Part shown: piece after piece, positions 25,656 through 36,178 of the stretch
Layout: each line of letters starts with the position of its first letter
Position numbering within the stretch: the first letter of the stretch is position 1
NCBI GenBank assembly: GCA_020186115.1
Contig: WSYJ01000186.1
Location: forward strand, 1,161,501 to 1,225,500
Length of the DNA stretch: 64,000 nucleotides
Direction of reading: 5' to 3'
Source: Histomonas meleagridis
Lineage: Eukaryota; Parabasalia; Tritrichomonadida; Dientamoebidae
Program-made: the position numbers and the translations under genes
The notes under the pieces: model-generated
What the model saw: the letters and a program-made list of their open reading frames with translations, nothing else
Databases searched by the model: none
What the model was told of the DNA's origin: nothing

Positions 25656-26347
25656 TGTAAGTTTTTTGTGAATTAAAATATATAAATATTTTTCATTTTT
25701 TTATTGTTTATTTATATGTTTTTTTATATAGAATTGCATGAACTGATGATCTTTTATAAAACGTTCTCAATCATTTTCGAAATATTCAAAAAGTTCTATT
25801 GTATCGCGATATTTGAAATAGAATGATGAAAACCACTTTCAATAAATTTGGTCAGGAAAAGTGAACCGAAGTGATTTCACTATCGATATAAAGTATTGAA
25901 TTAGGCATTATTTGTTGGGTTGGTTTTTCATTATCCCTGTAGAATTGGGAAAAACTAGCATCATTAATCGAACAAAATCATTATTAAAATTAGATTGTAT
26001 TCATATGCTATTTCGAGATATTTTGAAAAATCACAGATAAACAAATCCAATATAATTGATATAACAAAAATAGTTTTAAAAAAGTACACAAAATCATTTA
26101 ATCAATATAATCATCACATTAACGTACTTATTTTCAATATAAGAAAAAGATTAAGTGGAAACAGTCAATGTAAATGAATAAAATTGAGTTATAAACAATT
26201 GTTTTAGTAATTAATTATGTAAAAAATATTGAATGAGTAAATGTTCTGCCAAAATGTAATGAATTAGTCAATGAATTTAATTATCAAAAGTCCGAGCTTG
26301 CGATTGAGTCATTTATCAAAAAGTTAGTAAAAAGTGTCATATTGTCC
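25656..26347. other. intergenic region upstream of locus A2
   Basis: AT-rich sequence with no supported gene. A 60-codon ORF at 25995-26177 looks random. Just before the next ATG there is a GC-richer patch, AAAGTCCGAGCTTGCG (26287-26302), that may be part of the promoter. Confidence 0.4.
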
Positions 26348-26569
26348 ATGCAGAAACAAGATCAAATAATAGCAAATATATTAAATTCAAAAGAATGGGA
26401 AAAACTACAATATATCAAACAAATCATTTTTGATATAGGGAAGGAAAATATTGCAAATACAGTTTCATTAATTGATAATTTTGGAGATGATTATAGTTTT
26501 TCTTTTAATCTAATAATTAGCCAAATGATATATATATTCATCATTTATCATCCAAAAAAAAAGTTGTGA
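26348..26569 (+). pseudogene. DUF3447/ankyrin gene, 5' fragment (locus A2)
   Basis: Starts at ATG 26348 (MQKQDQIIANILNS) and carries the N-terminal helical pattern of the family (SFNLIISQMIYIF, as in the intact gene at 32334). It runs into a run of nine A at 26554-26562 and stops at 26567. The expected continuation (CDLYLRFINEIQ) is present in the next frame, and a second one-base shift near 26600 leads to the main ORF at 26590-27708. Two single-base lesions therefore separate start and body; a homopolymer sequencing error could explain the first. Confidence 0.65.
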
Positions 26570-26589
26570 TTTATATTTGAGATTTATTA

Positions 26590-27708
26590 ATGAAATTCAA
26601 ACACATGAAAAAGCTTAATAAAATCAAATCCGAAATATTTGATGTTTTTTTAGAATATCTTTTTAGCATCTACCGAAATTCCGAATGTTATTCATCAGGC
26701 CCATTATATTTTATTACGAAAATGATCGAATTCAATTATATCGATCCAAAGATTATAGAAAATACACCACATGCATTTTTAGCGCATTACTTCTCTGATA
26801 ACATGATGTTTCCTGTTGATATGTTACCAAATTATGAAGAACTTTCAAAGAATGATTGGGAACTTCATAAGCAATATATTAAAGAAGGACATAATCCAAA
26901 TGAAATTGCAAAAATAATTCGAAATGATGAAATAGAAAAACTTCAAGAAATATCATCGCAAACAAATTTTGATTTTAATCAAATAATTGAGCCATCAATT
27001 TATGAAAGATGTTCATTCATTAATCAAGAAAATGTTACATTAATTGATTATGCAGCATTTTTTTCTTCAGTTAAATGTTTTAAATATTTACTTATGAATG
27101 GTTCTGATATAGAAAATACAGGTAAATATGCAGTTGCAGGTGGAAATGAAGAAATTATTCATTTATGTGAACAAAATCATTCATCATTTGAGGATGCATA
27201 TGAAACAGCAATAGAATTTCATCGAAATGATATCTTTAAATATTTTTATGATAAAAAATTTGAGATTGATTTAATAAAATTAGGAAATTTATGTATTTTC
27301 TATCATAATTATGAAATTTTTTTGTTTTTGATTAAGGAAGGAATGGAAATTAATGATGATATTATTAATGAAGCAGCAAAAACTGGTAATATATATCTTA
27401 CCAAACTTTTTCTTAAAGAAAATTCAATTCCAAAAAATATTTTAGTTTTTTCATCATTATCAGGAAATATTGAACTTGTTGAATATATAATTGAACAAGA
27501 AGGAATTGATGTTCATGGCAAAATTAGAGTTTGTTTTAATAATTCAATATTTGAAAATAATATTCGGAAATTATTTAAAATATTTGATACAGCACTTATT
27601 TTAGCATCAGATGATGGTCATCTAGAAATAGTTAAATTACTTCTTGAACAAGAAGGAATTGATATTAATACTAAAAATATTTATTTGTTTTATTTGATAT
27701 TTATTTAG
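26590..27708 (+). CDS. DUF3447/ankyrin protein, main body (locus A2)
   Basis: 372 codons continuing the gene that starts at 26348; the ATG at 26590 lies just before the family reading frame begins and is probably not the native start. It contains ELHKQYIKEGHNPNEIAKII, LIDYAAFFSSVKCFKYLLMN, GKYAVAGGNEEIIHLCEQN and TAIEFHRND (the DUF3447 region), then one spacer read through in frame (about 27530-27585), then a complete ankyrin unit TALILASDDGHLEIVKLLLE. The ORF stops at 27706, a few codons into the next AT-rich spacer, where the tandem ankyrin array begins. Confidence 0.65.
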   Translation: MKFKHMKKLNKIKSEIFDVFLEYLFSIYRNSECYSSGPLYFITKMIEFNYIDPKIIENTPHAFLAHYFSDNMMFPVDMLPNYEELSKNDWELHKQYIKEGHNPNEIAKIIRNDEIEKLQEISSQTNFDFNQIIEPSIYERCSFINQENVTLIDYAAFFSSVKCFKYLLMNGSDIENTGKYAVAGGNEEIIHLCEQNHSSFEDAYETAIEFHRNDIFKYFYDKKFEIDLIKLGNLCIFYHNYEIFLFLIKEGMEINDDIINEAAKTGNIYLTKLFLKENSIPKNILVFSSLSGNIELVEYIIEQEGIDVHGKIRVCFNNSIFENNIRKLFKIFDTALILASDDGHLEIVKLLLEQEGIDINTKNIYLFYLIFI

Positions 27709-29786
27709 ATAATTTTATATTTCAAAATAATATTTCAAAATTATTTAAATGATTTCGAACAGCACTTATGTATGCATCTATAAATGGTCACACCGAATTA
27801 GTTAAATTATTTCTTGAGCAAAAAGGAATTGATATTAATGCTAAAGATATTTATTTGTTTTATTTAATATTTATTTTAATATTTTGAAATTTCCAAATAA
27901 TATTTGAAAATTATTTAAAATATTTGATACAGCACTTATTTTAGCATCTCAATGTGGTCATATAGAAATACTTAAAATACTTCTTGAACAAAAAGGAATT
28001 GATATTAATGCTAAAGATAAAATTTATTTTAATAATTTGATATTTAAAAATAATATATGAAAATTATTTAAATTATTTCAAACAGCACTTATTAAAGCAT
28101 CTTGTAATGGTCATACAGAAATAGTTAAATTACTTCTTGAACAAAAAGGTATTGATATTAATGCTAAAGATATTTATTTGTTTTATTTAATATTTATTTT
28201 AATAATTTTATTTTTCGAAATAATATTTGGAAATTATTTAAAATATTTAAAACAGCACTTATTTTGGCATCTCAATGTGGTCATATAGAAATAGTTAAAT
28301 TACTTCTTGAACAAGAAGGAATTGATATTAATGTTAAAGATAAAATTTATTTTAATAATTTGATATTTAAAAATAATATATGAAAATTATTTAAATTATT
28401 TCAAACAGCACTTATTAAAGCATCTTGTAATGGTCATACAGAAATAGTTAAATTACTTCTTGAACAAAAAGGTATTGATATTAATGCTAAAGATATTTAT
28501 TTGTTTTATTTAATATTTATTTTAATAATTTTATTTTTCGAAATAATATTTGGAAATTATTTAAAATATTTAAAACAGCACTTATTTTGGCATCTCAATG
28601 TGGTCATATAGAAATAGTTAAATTACTTCTTGAACAAGAAGGAATTGATATTAATGTTAAAGATAAAATTTATTTTAATAATTTGATATTTAAAAATAAT
28701 ATATGAAAATTATTTAAATTATTTCAAACAGCACTTATTAAAGCATCTTGTAATGGTCATACAGAAATAGTTAAATTACTTCTTGAACAAAAAGGTATTG
28801 ATATTAATGCTAAAGATATTTATTTGTTTTATTTAATATTTATTTTAATAATTTTATTTTTCGAAATAATATTTGGAAATTATTTAAAATATTTAAAACA
28901 GCACTTATTTTGGCATCTCAATGTGGTCATATAGAAATAGTTAAATTACTTCTTGAACAAGAAGGAATTGATATTAATGTTAAAGATGTTTATTTGTTTT
29001 ATTTGATATTTATTTTAATATTTTGAAATTTCAAAATAATATTTGAAAATTATTTAGATTATTTAACACAGCACTTATTTTAGCATCTCAATATGGTCAT
29101 ACAGAAATAGTTAAATTACTTCTTGAACAAAAAGGTATTGATATTAATGCTAAAGATATTTATTTGTTTTATTTAAAATTTATTTTAATATTTTGATATT
29201 TCAAAATAATATTTGGAAATTATTTAAATTATTTAGAACAGCACTTATGTTAGCATCTGAAAATGGTAATATAGAATTAGTTAAATTATTTCTTGAACAA
29301 AAAGGAATTGATATTAATGCTAAAGATGTTTATTTGTTTTATTTAAAATTTATTTTAAATATTTTATAACACAATATAATATTTGAAAATTATTTAAATT
29401 ATTTTGGACAGCACTTATGTTAGCATCTGAAAATGGTCATACAAAAATAGTTAAATTACTTCTTGAACAAAAAGGAATTGATATTAATACTAAAAATATT
29501 TATCCGTTGTATTTAATATTTATTTTCATCATTCGGAAATTCAAAATAATATTTGGAAATTATTCAAATTATTTAATACAGCACTTATTTTAGCATCTCA
29601 ATGTGGTCATATAGAAATAGTTAAATTACTTCTTGAAAAAGAAGGAATTGATATTAATGCTAAAGATATTTATTAGTTTGATTTAATATTCATTTTAACA
29701 ATTTTGGATTACAAAATAATATTTGGAAATTATTCGAATTATTTAGAACAGCAGTTAGTGTTGCTTTCAATAATGATTATATATAA
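27588..29786 (+). repeat. tandem ankyrin-module array, 170-bp period (locus A2)
   Basis: Fourteen modules start with ACAGCACTT-type sequence (CAGCA at 27590, 27760, 27930, 28083, 28253, 28406, 28576, 28729, 28899, 29069, 29239, 29409, 29579, 29749). Each is about 32 codons of ankyrin repeat (consensus TALILASxxGHxEIVKLLLE, ending GIDINAKDIY) followed by an AT-rich spacer of about 74 nt that does not continue the frame. Spacing is 170 bp except for 153 bp where the spacer is 17 nt shorter. The first thirteen modules have no internal stop or frameshift. The last is degenerate and stops at 29784. Each module would continue the DUF3447 gene upstream if spacers were removed. Confidence 0.85.
28083..28985 (+). 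repeat. 323-bp higher-order repeat inside the A2 array
   Basis: A 170-bp plus 153-bp pair of ankyrin modules is repeated nearly three times (starts at 28083, 28406 and 28729); the copies I compared appear identical. This points to very recent unequal crossing-over or gene conversion of module pairs, spacers included. Confidence 0.9.
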
Positions 29787-32333
29787 AAAAAATTGATAGT
29801 TTCTAAATAAAAGGAATTAAATGGTTCCAAATGTGTCTTCCAATAAATATATGGATATATTCTGACTTATATTTGTTTTAACATTTACATTTGACTTCGT
29901 ACACAAAGTATTGTTTTTTATGTCACTTTTTGACATTCAAATAAGATGTTAATACTGTCAGTTTTAAATATGCCTTAGAAATAATATTTCAATATCGAAA
30001 TAATGTTTTATAATAATGAATTTTGAATAATTAGTTATTAAAAAACATTTATAAATTTTGTTATATTTCTTATAAATATCAAAAAATCGATTTTCATTAA
30101 ATTCGAAAATTTCTCAATTTTCATAAATTTTGGATTTAATGCAAGAAAAATAATTAGCATTGAGCAAGAATATTTTATTTACTTAAAATTTTTGAAATAA
30201 CAAGAATTGTCGAAAAATCAAAAAAAAGGGGCTGGCTTATTTCGAATTAGCGGCGCTGGATGTTGGACGCTATCGGAGAAGAAAATTCCCCAAAATTTTT
30301 TTAGGTATTTAATATATAAATCAAAAAATTTTGAAAATGAATTTATTCGAAAAATTTTGAGTAAAAAAAATTTTCGATTTTTTTAATATTTTTCAAAAAT
30401 TCCAAAAAATCAAAATTTTTGAAAATTGCAAAATTTTCAATTTTTACAAATTTTTGATTTGATGCAAGAATATTAAACTACAAGATTTAGAGAATTTTTT
30501 GATTTAACCCTTAAAGTAAAATTTTTGATAATCTTGAAATTTACAAGATTTTTGAAGTTAAAAGCAGACAAACAAGTGTAAATGCCGTATTCATGACTAG
30601 AATATAAAAAATTTCAGTTTTTTGAAATTAGTCAAAAAATTGAATAATTCAAAATTATAATAGAAGAAAGTTCATTAAAATGATAATAAATGAAATTGTT
30701 CTATTAAATATCTATTTAATTTTGAAAATATCAAAAAGATTTCAACAAAAAAATGAAAATTAACAGAAATTAAGTATAAAAATAACAATTTAAAGAGTAA
30801 TTATGAAGAGATATATCAGTTAAATGAAATTTAAAAAAATATAAAAATTGAAATTTCCAAAAATTTTGAAGTATAACATTAATACTATAAGGTTAAATAA
30901 AGTAAGAAAGAATTTTAAATAATATAAAATTGAAGAATAAAATAACCAGCGACCGTTAAGAGTATTAAAAAATGATGAATAAATAAAAAAGTTTAAAAAA
31001 TAAAAATTGATAATAAATCAAACGAATAAAATCAGATATAAAATATAAATTTAAACAATATTAAAAGAATTAAATAATTTTTAAAGTAATTAGATATCGG
31101 ATAGAAAAAATTATGAAAACAGAGAAAAATCAGGAAAAAATAAGAAATTAGATGAGAAGTACAATTTAAAGCAATCATTAGTTGATGTTATAATATATAA
31201 AACAATGAAAAATTTTACGGTTTTTTATGACGAAAAATTGAAATTTTCTCACCAAACTGAAGTAATATAACAATCAATAGTATTATTAAACAATAAGTCA
31301 GTAAGCAAAGTAAATAAATAAATAGAAGAAGTAATAAAATAATTTTGGTGAAAAAGTGCCACTTTCCGTGTAAACCATTCAAAAAATTCTATGAAGCCCA
31401 CAATTAATTCTATTAGTATCATTGAATAAGAAAATTCATTAATAAATTATTTTTGTAAAAAATCATCAACAAAAGAATCTTGATACTATTTTTTGATTAT
31501 TTGATATTTTTTGCTTTAAAGCAAGTTTGAATTCAAACATAAAAAAGAAAAAAAAAGTTAAGGGTAGCATCAGATTGTAAAATTCCTTTGCACTAAGGGG
31601 TTCTCAATTTTCTGAAGTTTATTGCGCGGGAATTTTTTATTTCGAGTCTATCTCATTATACATAGTATTTTATATAATTTGATAAAATTTGCCCCATATC
31701 CTCATATAAAGAACTATTACATGGTTTATATGAAATTCTTTATTATAGAAAACAGCGCAAAAAAGAGCGGATATTTTATTTATTTTACACCATAATCACT
31801 AAAATCGTCTAATAAAAAAAAATTCATATATAGTTATAAAACTAATGAACATTGTATCAAATTAAAGAAGAAATATGAGTTATAATAATTTTAAAATATA
31901 AATACATTTTTTTTACATGTGTATCGAAATAATCGAAAAATTAGAAAATACTGAATAAAAATCATAGTTACATCAAAATATCCAATGAAATTTAACCAAC
32001 ATTAAATATCTTTAAAAATCGATGTCATCACTTTTAAATACTATATATGAATTAATGTGGAAATTGTTTTATTTTTTATAATTTTTCCTTAATTGTTTAA
32101 ATAAATTCATTTTTTTTGTCTTATGTTTTTTTGCTAAATATTTATTTTTTCAGTCGAAACCGATCAAGCTGTAATACAATTTGACTTATTTTGACAATAA
32201 TCTGCCATAAACTGTTATTAGGGATGCCCTGTAAATTTCATATCAAGTAAACTATACAAATCAACGTTTGAGTCCATAAATGGCCAGTTAATCGTACGAT
32301 TAAAAACATCAACCATCTGTTTTAATTGGCGAG
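29787..32333. other. 2.5-kb gene-poor AT-rich region
   Basis: No ORF or RNA gene is supported. Low-complexity A/T text dominates, with many AAAATTTTT-type words around 30100-30560. Two islands stand out: a GC-richer stretch at about 30230-30290 (includes AGCGGCGCTGGATGTTGGAC), and a dispersed element at 31573-31722 that recurs at 58564-58700. The last 150 bases should contain the promoter of locus A3. Confidence 0.5.
31573..31722. repeat. dispersed non-coding element, copy 1
   Basis: About 150 bases matching 58564-58700 in the same orientation, with long identical runs such as CTGAAGTTTATTGCGCGG, TTTCGAGTCTATCTCATTAT and CATATAAAGAACTATTACAT. It includes the GC core TTGCGCGGGAA and has no open frame. 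It may be a short mobile element, an untranslated RNA, or promoter-type DNA copied with lost genes. Confidence 0.8.
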
Positions 32334-33443
32334 ATGGAACAACAAGACACAGAACAAAAGACAAACCAATATTGTTGTGATCAAATGGAGACAATTAAAC
32401 AAATTATTTTTGGGTTAAATAAAGAAAATATTTCTCAATGTGTTGATTCAATCAATAATAAAATCGATAAAACTTATCCAATTTCTTTTAATCTAATTAT
32501 TAGTCAAATGATATATATAATATTTAGGATTAAAATGAATGATATTAATGTTTATTTAGATTTCATTAATGAAATTTATAAATTTGAAACAAAAAATAAT
32601 TACAAATCTAAAATCATAGATGTGTTCACTCATTATCTTCTTGACAAAGACTCACAAGAATCAAATTATATACTCAATAATATGTATGAAAATGATTTAC
32701 TTGAACAGGAAATTACTCGAACCCAAAATTCTGCACACTCTGCTCGTTGCATTAATGATTGCGAACTTCATAAACAACTTCTTAAAGAAGGACATAATCC
32801 AAATGAACTCGCAACAACAATTCGAAATGATGAGATAGAAAAACTTCAAGAAATATCATCACAAAGTAATTTTAATTTTAATCAAACAATTGAACCATCG
32901 CTTTATGAAATATGTTCATTTATTAATCAAAGCAATATTTCATTAATTGATTATGCAGCATTTTTTTCAGCAGTTAAATGTTTTAAATTTTTATTAATGA
33001 ATGAAGCAAAAGTAACTAATACAGGAAAATATGCAATTGCAGGTGGAAATGAAGAAATTATTCATTTATGCGAGCAAAATCATTCATCATTTGAAGATGC
33101 ATATGAAACAGCAATTGAATTCCATCGAAATGATATTTTTCATTATCTTTATGATAATAAAATTAAAGAAAATGACAATTTAAAAGCATTAGGAAAGAAA
33201 TGTATTTTATATCATAATTATGAAATTTTATCATTTTTAGAAAAAGAAGGAATGACAATTGATGATGATATTATACTTGAAGCATCAAAAAATGGAAATT
33301 TATTTCTTATAATACATTTTCTTAAAGGAAGTCAACCTTCAAAATCCTTGTTATTCAATTCTATAAACACAGGAAACAGTGAACTCATTCAGTTTATTTT
33401 AGATAAAGGTATTGATGTAAATTCTTTAGATATTTCTTTGTAA
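32334..33443 (+). CDS. DUF3447/ankyrin protein, first exon or truncated ORF (locus A3)
   Basis: 369 codons from ATG 32334 (MEQQDTEQKTNQYCCD). This is the cleanest family member: helical N-terminus (SFNLIISQMIYIIF), then HNPNELATTIRNDEIEKLQE, LIDYAAFFSAVKCFKFLLMN, GKYAIAGGNEEIIHLCEQN and TAIEFHRNDIFHYL, followed by degenerate ankyrin units ending GIDVNSLDIS. It stops at 33441, two codons into the first AT-rich spacer; ten further open ankyrin modules follow downstream in the same orientation. If the spacers are spliced out the protein would have about 700 residues; otherwise it is a 369-residue protein. No membrane segment. Role presumed to be protein binding. Confidence 0.85.
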   Translation: MEQQDTEQKTNQYCCDQMETIKQIIFGLNKENISQCVDSINNKIDKTYPISFNLIISQMIYIIFRIKMNDINVYLDFINEIYKFETKNNYKSKIIDVFTHYLLDKDSQESNYILNNMYENDLLEQEITRTQNSAHSARCINDCELHKQLLKEGHNPNELATTIRNDEIEKLQEISSQSNFNFNQTIEPSLYEICSFINQSNISLIDYAAFFSAVKCFKFLLMNEAKVTNTGKYAIAGGNEEIIHLCEQNHSSFEDAYETAIEFHRNDIFHYLYDNKIKENDNLKALGKKCILYHNYEILSFLEKEGMTIDDDIILEASKNGNLFLIIHFLKGSQPSKSLLFNSINTGNSELIQFILDKGIDVNSLDISL

Positions 33444-33493
33444 TTTTTTCGATTTATTTTGAAAATTTCATGGAATTTGCATAAATTATTTAA

Positions 33494-35113
33494 TACAGCA
33501 CTTATTTTAGCATCTGAAATAGGTCAATTAGAGATAGTTAAACTACTTCTTGAGAAAAAAGGAATTGATATTAATGCAAAAAATGTTTATTTGTTTTGTT
33601 TGAAATTTGTTTTAATAATTTTTTATTTCAAAATATTATTTGAAAATTATCAAAATTATTTAAAACAGCACTTATGCTTGCATCTAAAAATGGTAAGACA
33701 AAAGTTGTTAAAATACTTCTTGAACAAAAAGGAATTAACATTTATGCTAAAGAAATTTATTAGTTTTATTTAGAATTTGTTTTAATGATTTTGGATTTCA
33801 AAACAATATTTGGTAATTATCAAAATTATTTGAAACAGCACTTATGTTTGCATCTTTAAATGGCCATATCGAAATAGTTAAATTACTTCTTGAACAAAAA
33901 GGAATTGATATTAATGAGAAAGATATTTATCCGTTGTATTTAATATTTATTTTAATAATTTACTGTTTCAATATAATATTTGGTAATTATTTAAATTATT
34001 TGAAACAGTACTTATGAAGGCATCTTTAAATGGTCATACAGAAATCGTTAAATTACTTCTTGAGCAAGAAGGAATTGATATTAATGAAAAAGATATTTAT
34101 TTGTTTTATTTAATATTTATTTTAATAATTTTATATTTCAAAATAATATTTGGAAATTATTTAAATTATTTCTAACAGCACTTATGAAAGCATCTTATTA
34201 TGATTATGCAGAAATCGTCAAATTACTTCTTGAACAAAAAGGAATTGAAGTCAATAATAAATATATTTATTTGATTAATTTAAAATTTATTTGTTTGACT
34301 CGAGATTTATTTTTTTAATTTTTTATTTCAAAGTAATATTTGGAAATTATTTGATTTGTTTAAAACAGAACTTATGATTGCACTTCAAAAAGGTTATACA
34401 AAAATTGTTAAACTCCTTCTTGAACATGAAGGAATTGATGTAAATGCTCAAGATGTTATATTAATAGATTTGTTTTTTATTTTTATAAAATGATGTTTCA
34501 AGATAATTAGCGGGAAATATTTAAAATATTTCAAACAGCACTTATGTTAGCAACTTCGAATGCTTGCATAGAATCATTTGAATTACTTCTTGAGCACAAA
34601 GAAATCGATATTAATGCCAAAGATATTTATTTACAATATATAAAATTTATTTTAATAATTTTTAATTTTAATATAATTTTTAAAAATTCTTTCAAATATA
34701 TAAAACAGCACTTATGTTAGCATCATCAAAAGGAAATATAGAAGCAGTTAAATTACTTCTAAAACAAGAAGGAATTGACATCAATGCTAAAGATATTTAT
34801 TTATTTTATATAAAATTAATTTTATTAAATTTTCGTTTCATAATTAGATTTAATAATTGTTCAAATTATTTAATACAGCACTTATCGAAGCAACTCAAAA
34901 AGGTCATACAGAAATAGTTAAATTACTTATTGAACATAAAGGAATAGATATTAATGCTAAAAATATTTGTTTGTTTTATTTTGGTTTTATTTATTCATTT
35001 TTATGTTTATAATTGCTATTTGGAATTTATTTAAATTATTTAAATCAGCACTTACAATTGCCACTAAATCAGGTTATACAGAGATAATCAAATTGATTAC
35101 AGAACATAAATAA
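33494..35113 (+). repeat. tandem ankyrin-module array with terminal stop (locus A3)
   Basis: Ten modules with CAGCA-type starts at 33496, 33666, 33836, 34006, 34176, 34366, 34536, 34706, 34876 and 35046. The spacing is 170 bp, except one spacer about 20 nt longer. All ten ankyrin segments are open, and they differ from each other with many silent third-base changes (GAC/GAT, ATC/ATT, CTC/CTT, GAG/GAA). The last module (ALTIATKSGYTEIIKLITEH) ends in TAA at 35111-35113, as a real C-terminus would. Spacers share a 3' end like AAATTATTT just before a variable codon and ACAGCA. Their 5' ends often read TTGTTTTATTT, but four of ten lack a GT there. Confidence 0.85.
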
Positions 35114-35581
35114 AAACTCTTAACAATCTCATTTCCAATAAAATAAAAAATAAAAATTACTTAAACATCAACAAAATAAACTGATTCACATCAACCTTAT
35201 TTATATTTTTGAATAATTTTTTTTTCCAATTAATAAAGTCCATGTTGTAGATAAAAAACTGCACGAAACTTTTTTCGACTATTTTTAGATGTTAGAATAT
35301 GTAAAGCGCATGATAACTTCCGCATTTATTAACAAATCTTATATCTTGCATACCCATTAGTAAGGTTATGATATGCAATGATTGAATAAGAAGAACATCA
35401 TAACAAAGCAATTGCTTGTATAGCTATTAAAAATGGTTTTGTATATAACCTTTTCCAACAACATATTATATACTAGATTTCCTTATGAATTAACTCATTA
35501 ATTATTAGATATCAATTTTTATATACAGAAGTTTATTGAATTTATTAACTGTGTGAAAAGTTCAAAAGTTAATAAATTGAT
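35114..35581. other. convergent intergenic region, nothing recognised
   Basis: 468 AT-rich bases between the end of the A3 array and the stop of the Rab-like gene on the other strand. I see no ORF, RNA gene or repeat. Confidence 0.4.
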
Positions 35582-36178
35582 CTAACAACTACACTTATTA
35601 GATCCGTCTTGATTCTTATTCTCTTCAAGAGGTGTCTTTTTTTGTATGTTTGTATCTTGAATTTTTTCAATACAATTTGCAGCTTCGTAAAAAAGATTTG
35701 TTACTTCTTGTCCGGTTTGAGATGATGTAAGAAAATGTGCTTCTGCTTTGTACTTTGAAACCATCTCCTTTCCATCTTTCTTTAGCTGTATTAATTCTTC
35801 CGATGAAAGAAGATCAACTTTTGTTGAAACCAAAATAATTAAACAATCCGGTACTTGGCTTCGAACACGAAGGACCCACTGTTCGACTGTGTCGATGTTT
35901 GATTTGTCGAAACAAACGAAGGCAATGTTTGAATCATGATAAAACATTTGACAAATAGCTTGATATTGTTCTTGCCCAGCAGTATCCCAAATTTGTAGTT
36001 CAACTGATAAACCATTCTTAAGTGGGATGTTAGCGCTACAAAAGGCAGGAGCAACTGTTGGTAATGTCTGGGTTTCGAATTGTTGATTATAAAATTTTGT
36101 AACAAGGCTGGTCTTTCCTACGCCCCCTGATCCGACAAGGATTAGTTTTAATGTCTTTTTTATCTCTGTTGCTGTCAT
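35582..36178 (-). CDS. Rab-family small GTPase
   Basis: 198 residues from ATG 36176-36178. P-loop GSGGVGKT (16-23), switch I Thr at 41, switch II WDTAGQE (64-70), the base-recognition motif as STKVD (118-122) and TSS (151-153) for the last box. The C-terminus NKCSC carries a CxC double-geranylgeranylation motif, so the protein should sit on a membrane of the vesicle system. Usual Rabs have NKxD; here the Asn is Thr (T119), a change seen in some Ras-superfamily members that could weaken guanine binding. I cannot assign the Rab subfamily. It is transcribed divergently from the BEACH gene. Confidence 0.93.
   Translation of the reverse strand: MTATEIKKTLKLILVGSGGVGKTSLVTKFYNQQFETQTLPTVAPAFCSANIPLKNGLSVELQIWDTAGQEQYQAICQMFYHDSNIAFVCFDKSNIDTVEQWVLRVRSQVPDCLIILVSTKVDLLSSEELIQLKKDGKEMVSKYKAEAHFLTSSQTGQEVTNLFYEAANCIEKIQDTNIQKKTPLEENKNQDGSNKCSC

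Noticed and set aside
25910-26030. ELGKTSIINR-like stretch resembling a GTPase P-loop
   Set aside because: No other GTPase motif follows and the flanking residues do not fit; chance similarity is more likely.
25995-26177. 60-codon plus-strand ORF
   Set aside because: No motif, and composition matches intergenic DNA.
33444-35113. ordinary pseudogene decay of the ankyrin array
   Set aside because: Not fully excluded, but ten of ten modules being open with silent changes and a natural terminal stop argues against simple decay.
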